A DNA stretch of 64,000 nt from Piscinibacter aquaticus (GTDB lineage: Bacteria > Pseudomonadota > Gammaproteobacteria > Burkholderiales > Burkholderiaceae_C). Below the pieces are notes generated by a model that was not told where the DNA came from, did not search any database, and worked only from the letters and a program-made list of their open reading frames with translations. The stretch lies in the NCBI GenBank assembly GCA_007994965.1, contig VOPW01000001.1:496001-560000 (forward strand). The letters run 5' to 3'. A program made the translations under genes and the position numbers. Of this stretch, positions 59,266-64,000 are shown one piece after another (position 1 is the stretch's first letter; every line of letters begins with the position of its first letter).

Positions 59266-60416
59266 ATGGACGCACAGCCTCTTTACGACCTCGCGCCGGT
59301 GCTGCAGTTGGCGCTGCTCGGCGTGGCGCTCGCGCTCGGGCCGCTGGCCTGGGTGTGGCTGCGCCACCGGCAGGCGGCGCCGGCCCGCAGGCTGCGCGCG
59401 CTGACGCTGCTCACGCTGTTCCTCACCTTCGATCTGGTCGTCTTCGGCGCCTTCACGCGCTTGTCGGACTCCGGCCTCGGCTGCCCGGATTGGCCGGGCT
59501 GCTACGGCAGCGCCAGCCCGCTCGGCGCGCGCGAGGAGATCCATGCCGAACAGAGCGTACGCCCGACCGGTCCGGTGACGCACGGCAAGGCCTGGGTGGA
59601 GATGATCCACCGCTACCTCGCGATGTCGGTCGGCATCCTGATCATCGTGATGACCGTGGCCAGCTGGCGCCTAGCGCGGCAAGGCGGTCGGCGTGTCGCC
59701 CTGGTGGGCGACCGCAGCGCTGGTCTGGGTGTGCGCGCAGGGCGCGTTTGGCGCGCTCACCGTGACGCTCAAGCTCTATCCGGCGATCGTCACGCTGCAC
59801 CTGCTCGGCGGCATCGGTCTGCTGGCGCTGCTGGCGGTCATTGCCGAGGTGCAATCGCCGCGTCCGATGGCGTTGACGCCGGGGCTGCGCCGATGGCTGA
59901 AGATCGTCGCGGCCCTGGCGCTGCTGCAGGTGGCGCTGGGGGCTGGGTCAGCACCAACTACGCGGTGCTGGCCTGCCAGGAATTCCCCACCTGCCAGGGC
60001 TCGTGGTGGCCGGCGATGGATTTCCGTCATGGCTTCACATTGCTGCGCGAGCTGGGGAAACGAAGCACGGTGACTATCTGCCGTTTGCCGCGCTCACGGC
60101 GATCCACTACACCCATCGCCTCGCAGCCTATGTCGTGCTCGCCGCGATGCTGGGTCTGGCCTGGGCGCTGCATCGCCGCGCAGGGCCGGACGCCCGCGGG
60201 CTGGCCTATGCGCTGGCCGGCCTCGCCGCATGGCAACTGTTCTCCGGCCTGAGCAACGTCGTGCTCGGCTGGCCCTTGCTGGCCGCACTGGCCCACACCG
60301 CCGGCGCGGCGGCCTTGATCACCCTGCTGGCTGTCTCGCTCGCGCGCACCGCACTGGCCGGCGGCGCCTACCGAACGGCGGCCCCGGCCGGGCTGCCCGC
60401 CCGCGCGATGCTGTAG
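59266..60416 (+). CDS. ctaA: Heme A synthase (COX15/CtaA), three apparent frameshifts
   Basis: Oxidises heme O to heme A in the inner membrane. About eight helices. The conserved loop [20 protein letters not shown] with its Cys pair and the heme-ligand histidines ([39 protein letters not shown]) are visible. Breaks: 59699-59704 (CCCTGG, expected CCTGG), 59938-59942 (a G run of five, expected six, restoring [20 protein letters not shown]) and 60054-60057 (four Gs, expected five, restoring [12 protein letters not shown]). About 383 residues. Confidence 0.93.
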
Positions 60417-60435
60417 GCTGCGCGGCCCGAATCCC

Positions 60436-61354
60436 ATGTCCGAGACCCTCGCTCCCCCGTCCGCCGTTCCCGCGACGCTGCCGTCGCGCTGGCGCCAGTA
60501 CTACGTGCTCACCAAGCCGCGCGTGGTGCAGCTGATCGTCTTCTGCGCGGTGATCGGCATGCTGCTGGCCACGCCCGGCCTGCCGCCGTGGCGCGAGGCG
60601 CTGGCCGGCACCGTCGGCATCTGGCTGGTCGCGGCCGCTGCGGCGGCCTTCAACTGCCTGATCGAGCAGCACATCGATTCGCGCATGGCGCGCACCGCCT
60701 GGCGCCCCACGGCGCGCGGCGAACTCACGCGCCCGCAGACACTGGCCTTCTCCGCCGTGCTGTGCAGCATCGGCAGCGCGATCCTCTACCTGTGGGCCAA
60801 CCCGCTGACGATGTGGCTGACGCTGGCCACCTTCGTCGGTTATGCGGTGATCTACACCGTGATCCTCAAGCCGCTGACGCCGCAGAACATCGTGATCGGC
60901 GGGGCTTCCGGCGCGATGCCGCCCGTGCTGGGCTGGGCAGCGATCCGCGGCGACGTCGGCCCGGAGGCGCTGATCCTGTGCCTGATCATCTTCCTGTGGA
61001 CGCCGCCGCACTTCTGGGCGCTGGCGCTGTATCGCGCGGAGGACTACCGCCGCTCGGGCCTGCCGATGCTGCCGGTCACGCACGGCGCCGAGTACACGCG
61101 GCTGCACGTGCTGCTTTACACCTTCGTGCTGTTCGCCGCCACGCTGCTGCCCTTCATCTCGGGCATGAGCGGCTGGTTCTACCCTGGCCAGCGCGCTGGT
61201 GCTCGGTGGCCTGTTCATCGGCTATGCGTGGAAGCTGTGGCGCACGTACTCCGATCAACTCGCGCGCCAGACCTTCCGCTTCTCCATCTGGCACCTCTCG
61301 CTGCTGTTCGCGGCGCTGCTGGTAGACCACTATCTCGGACTGCTGCTGCGATGA
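60436..61354 (+). CDS. ctaB: Protoheme IX farnesyltransferase (heme O synthase), one apparent frameshift
   Basis: UbiA-type prenyltransferase that farnesylates heme B. The first Asp-rich-type motif is [19 protein letters not shown], the second is [20 protein letters not shown], and [13 protein letters not shown] lies between. Nine hydrophobic segments. The frame breaks at 61182-61187 (CCCTGG, expected CCTGG), restoring [20 protein letters not shown]. About 305 residues. The stop overlaps the SCO gene ATG. Confidence 0.94.
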
Positions 61355-61950
61355 GCTCCCGACGTTTCGCCCTGATCTCCATCGCGACGCTGCTGCTGGC
61401 GGGCTGCGACAAGCCCGGCGCGGGCAGCGGTGCTTCGTTCAAGGCCGTGGACATCACCGGCGCCGAGTATGCGCGGACGCTGTCGCTGCAAGATCCCGAC
61501 GGCAAGACGCGCACGCTGGCCGATTTCAAGGGCAAGGTGACGGTGGTGTTCTTCGGCTACACCCAGTGCCCCGACGTCTGCCCGACCACGATGGCCGAGC
61601 TGGCACAGGTGAAGAAGTCGCTGGGCGCCGACGGCGAGCGGATCCAGGGCGTATTCGTGACGGTCGACCCCGACCGCGACACGCCCGAGCTGCTGAAGGC
61701 CTACATGGCCAGCTTCGACCCGAGCTTCGTCGCGCTGCGCGGCACGCCCGACCAGACGGCGGCGATGGCGAGGGAGTTCAAGGTCTTCTACGCGAAGGTG
61801 CCCGGCAAGGCCGAGGGCACCTACACGATGGACCACACGGCAGGGTCGTACGTGTTCGACGCGGCCGGCAAGGTGCGCCTGTTCGTGCGCTACGGCAGCG
61901 GCGCCGACGCGCTCGCTGCCGATCTCAAGACCCTGCTCGCCGCCGGCTGA
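61351..61950 (+). CDS. SCO1/SenC copper chaperone lipoprotein
   Basis: Unbroken, 199 residues. A lipobox ([10 protein letters not shown]) predicts an inner-membrane or periplasmic lipoprotein. The thioredoxin fold carries the copper motif [17 protein letters not shown] and the distal His in [14 protein letters not shown]. It metallates the CuA site of CoxB. It is the last gene of the oxidase cluster and converges on rpoH with an 18-base gap. Confidence 0.95.
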   Translation: MSSRRFALISIATLLLAGCDKPGAGSGASFKAVDITGAEYARTLSLQDPDGKTRTLADFKGKVTVVFFGYTQCPDVCPTTMAELAQVKKSLGADGERIQGVFVTVDPDRDTPELLKAYMASFDPSFVALRGTPDQTAAMAREFKVFYAKVPGKAEGTYTMDHTAGSYVFDAAGKVRLFVRYGSGADALAADLKTLLAAG

Positions 61951-61968
61951 GCGGGGCTGGCCGCGGCC

Positions 61969-62910
<942 letters not shown>

Positions 62911-62934
62911 GCTGGGGCTCCTTTCGTTCCGTTC

Positions 62935-62940
62935 ATATTA
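62935..62940 (-). promoter_or_regulatory. Probable rpoH -10 box
   Basis: On the minus strand the sequence reads TAATAT, 24 bases before the rpoH ATG and overlapping the proximal arm of the CIRCE repeat. No good -35 box is seen. Confidence 0.45.
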
Positions 62941-62964
62941 GCACTCGACGATGGAGAGTGCTGA
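62938..62964. promoter_or_regulatory. CIRCE operator (HrcA site) upstream of rpoH
   Basis: TTAGCACTC (62938-62946), a 9-base spacer and GAGTGCTGA (62956-62964). The consensus is TTAGCACTC-N9-GAGTGCTAA, so 17 of 18 arm bases match and the spacer length is exact. It overlaps the likely -10 box of rpoH, in the position expected for repression. The divergent kinase gene starts 118 bases to the other side and is less likely to be the target. Confidence 0.9.
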
Positions 62965-63081
62965 CGGCGGGCAGGGCGGAGTTGGCAAAGATATGTGTGC
63001 GTTCGCTCACAATGTGTGACTCGTGAGCCCGAGGCCTCGTTCGCGCCGCCTGTGCCAGACTCCCGGCCCTGGAGGAGTCTC

Positions 63082-64000
63082 ATGCAACTGGGCTGCATCG
63101 CCGACGATTTCACCGGCGCGACCGATCTCGCCAACAACCTCGTGCGCAGCGGCATGCGCACCGTGCAGGCGATCGGCGTGCCCGACGGTGCCCCGCCCGA
63201 CGGCGCCGAGGCGGTGGTGGTGGCATTGAAGTCCCGCACCATCCCGGCGGCGGACGCAGTGGCCGAGTCGCTGCGGGCCCTGCGCTGGCTGCGCGATCAC
63301 GGCGCGCGGCAGATCTACTTCAAGATCTGCTCGACCTTCGACTCCACCGACCGCGGCAACATCGGCCCGGTCACCGAGGCGCTGATGGAGGCCCTCGGCT
63401 GCGACTTCACCATTGCCTGCCCGGCCTTCCCGGCCAACGGTCGCACCGTCTACAAGGGCTACCTGTTCACCGGCGACGTGCTGCTCAGCGAGGGCAGCAT
63501 GCGTGATCACCCGCTGACGCCGATGACCGACCCGAGCCTCGTGCGCGTGATGCAGCGCCAGTGCCGACGCCGCGTCGGGCTGATCGAGCATGCGGTGGTG
63601 CGCCGTGGCAGCGACGCGATCGCCGCGCGCATGGCCGCGCTGCGCGCGGAAGGCGTCGGCATCGCGATCGTCGATGCGCTCGACGATGCCGACCTGCACG
63701 CGATGGGCCGGGCCTTCGCCACGCTGCCGGTGCTGACCGCCGGCTCGGGCGTGGCCATCGGCCTGCCGGCTAATTTCGGCCTCGCGCCGGGCGCCGACGC
63801 GGCGACGCTGCCGCCGGCCGCTGGTGCGCGGGCGATCGTCTCGGGCAGCTGCTCGGCGGCATCCAATGCGCAGGTCGCCGCCTTCCTCGGCCGCCATCCC
63901 CAGCGCGGGTTTGCGATCGACCCGCTGCGCGGCGGCCGGTGAGGATCTCGCCGCCGCCGCGCTGGCCTGGGCGGGCGGGCAACCCGGCGACGAGCCGTTG
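63082..64000 (+). CDS. otnK: Four-carbon acid sugar kinase family protein (OtnK/DUF1537), partial, one apparent frameshift
   Basis: The N-terminal domain reads CIADDFTGATDLANNLVRSG, the family signature, followed by KICSTFDSTDRGNIGPVTEAL and ACPAFPANGRTVYKGYLF. OtnK-type enzymes phosphorylate 3-oxo-tetronates in D-threonate or D-erythronate breakdown; the exact substrate cannot be read from sequence. The start has a strong GGAGGAG ribosome site. The frame stops near 63930 as written (GCGGCGG); CCTGG with CT lost restores DPLRLAAGEDLAAAALAWAG, which stays open to the window edge. The C-terminal nucleotide domain lies beyond. Confidence 0.85.

Noticed and set aside
63007..63897. Minus-strand frame opposite the sugar kinase gene
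   Set aside because: His/Arg/Ala-rich shadow of a well-supported plus-strand gene with a strong ribosome site.

Overview
Organism and data quality. The GC-rich DNA, close packing and gene order (mra/dcw cluster, lpxC, mpl, hemL-thiD-rubredoxin-pilGHIJL, yqgE-ruvX-pyrR-pyrB, secB-gpsA-trmL-comF, cytochrome oxidase cluster, rpoH) point to a chromosomal segment of a betaproteobacterium of the order Burkholderiales, probably near Rubrivivax, Leptothrix or Methylibium (order fairly sure, genus a guess). About half of the genes, including essential ones, are interrupted by one or more reading-frame breaks. Reconstructed by eye against the expected proteins, about 65 breaks or odd substitutions are visible, and about 45 fall exactly on a CCWGG pentamer (CCTGG or CCAGG on the coding strand). 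The others are mostly G or C runs. I read this as base-calling error at a methylated CCWGG motif in a long-read assembly, not gene decay. Broken genes are therefore annotated as single CDSs with the break positions given.

Layout. 1-15800: division and cell-wall cluster, ftsL (end only), ftsI, murE, murF, mraY, murD, ftsW, murG, murC, ddlB, ftsQ, ftsA, ftsZ, most overlapping by a few bases. 15800-17340: a structured spacer, lpxC and two small related membrane proteins. 17309-24960: YqiA-type esterase, a phosphofructokinase with mixed phosphoryl-donor residues, a degenerate serine/threonine kinase with a membrane anchor, mpl (murein recycling), a DUF6644/DUF6152 pair, hemL and thiD. 25051-36228: rubredoxin, then the type IV pilus chemosensory (Pil-Chp) genes pilG, pilH, pilI, pilJ, pilL and a GGDEF cyclase. 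36230-45877: photolyase, then yqgE-ruvX-pyrR-pyrB-pyrX-plsC, an AMP-phosphorylase-like enzyme, a PRPP-synthetase-like protein and a degenerate HD-GYP protein.

45888-52790: gpmA, rhodanese-grxC-secB-gpsA, an orphan Bug-type binding protein, trmL, comF, a BioC-like methyltransferase and a DUF2244 protein. 52817-61950: the aa3-type oxidase (coxB with fused cytochrome c, coxA, ctaG, coxC) with its maturation genes (SURF1, a SCO-like thioredoxin-fold protein, heme A synthase, heme O synthase, SCO). 61969-64000: rpoH behind a near-perfect CIRCE operator, and the start of a four-carbon acid sugar kinase gene that runs off the window.

How it fits together. The first block makes peptidoglycan precursors and the division ring, and mpl recycles cell-wall peptides into the same pool. 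The Pil-Chp genes control twitching motility and probably cyclic nucleotide output, with the neighbouring GGDEF protein a likely partner. The pyr genes form a translationally coupled pyrimidine block. The oxidase block carries nearly everything needed to build a heme-copper terminal oxidase. No tRNA, rRNA, insertion sequence, CRISPR array or prophage was seen, and no gene-free stretch exceeds 300 bases. I see no self-contained unknown defence or mobile system. The most unusual signal is the CCWGG error footprint, which implies an unseen, active DNA methyltransferase.
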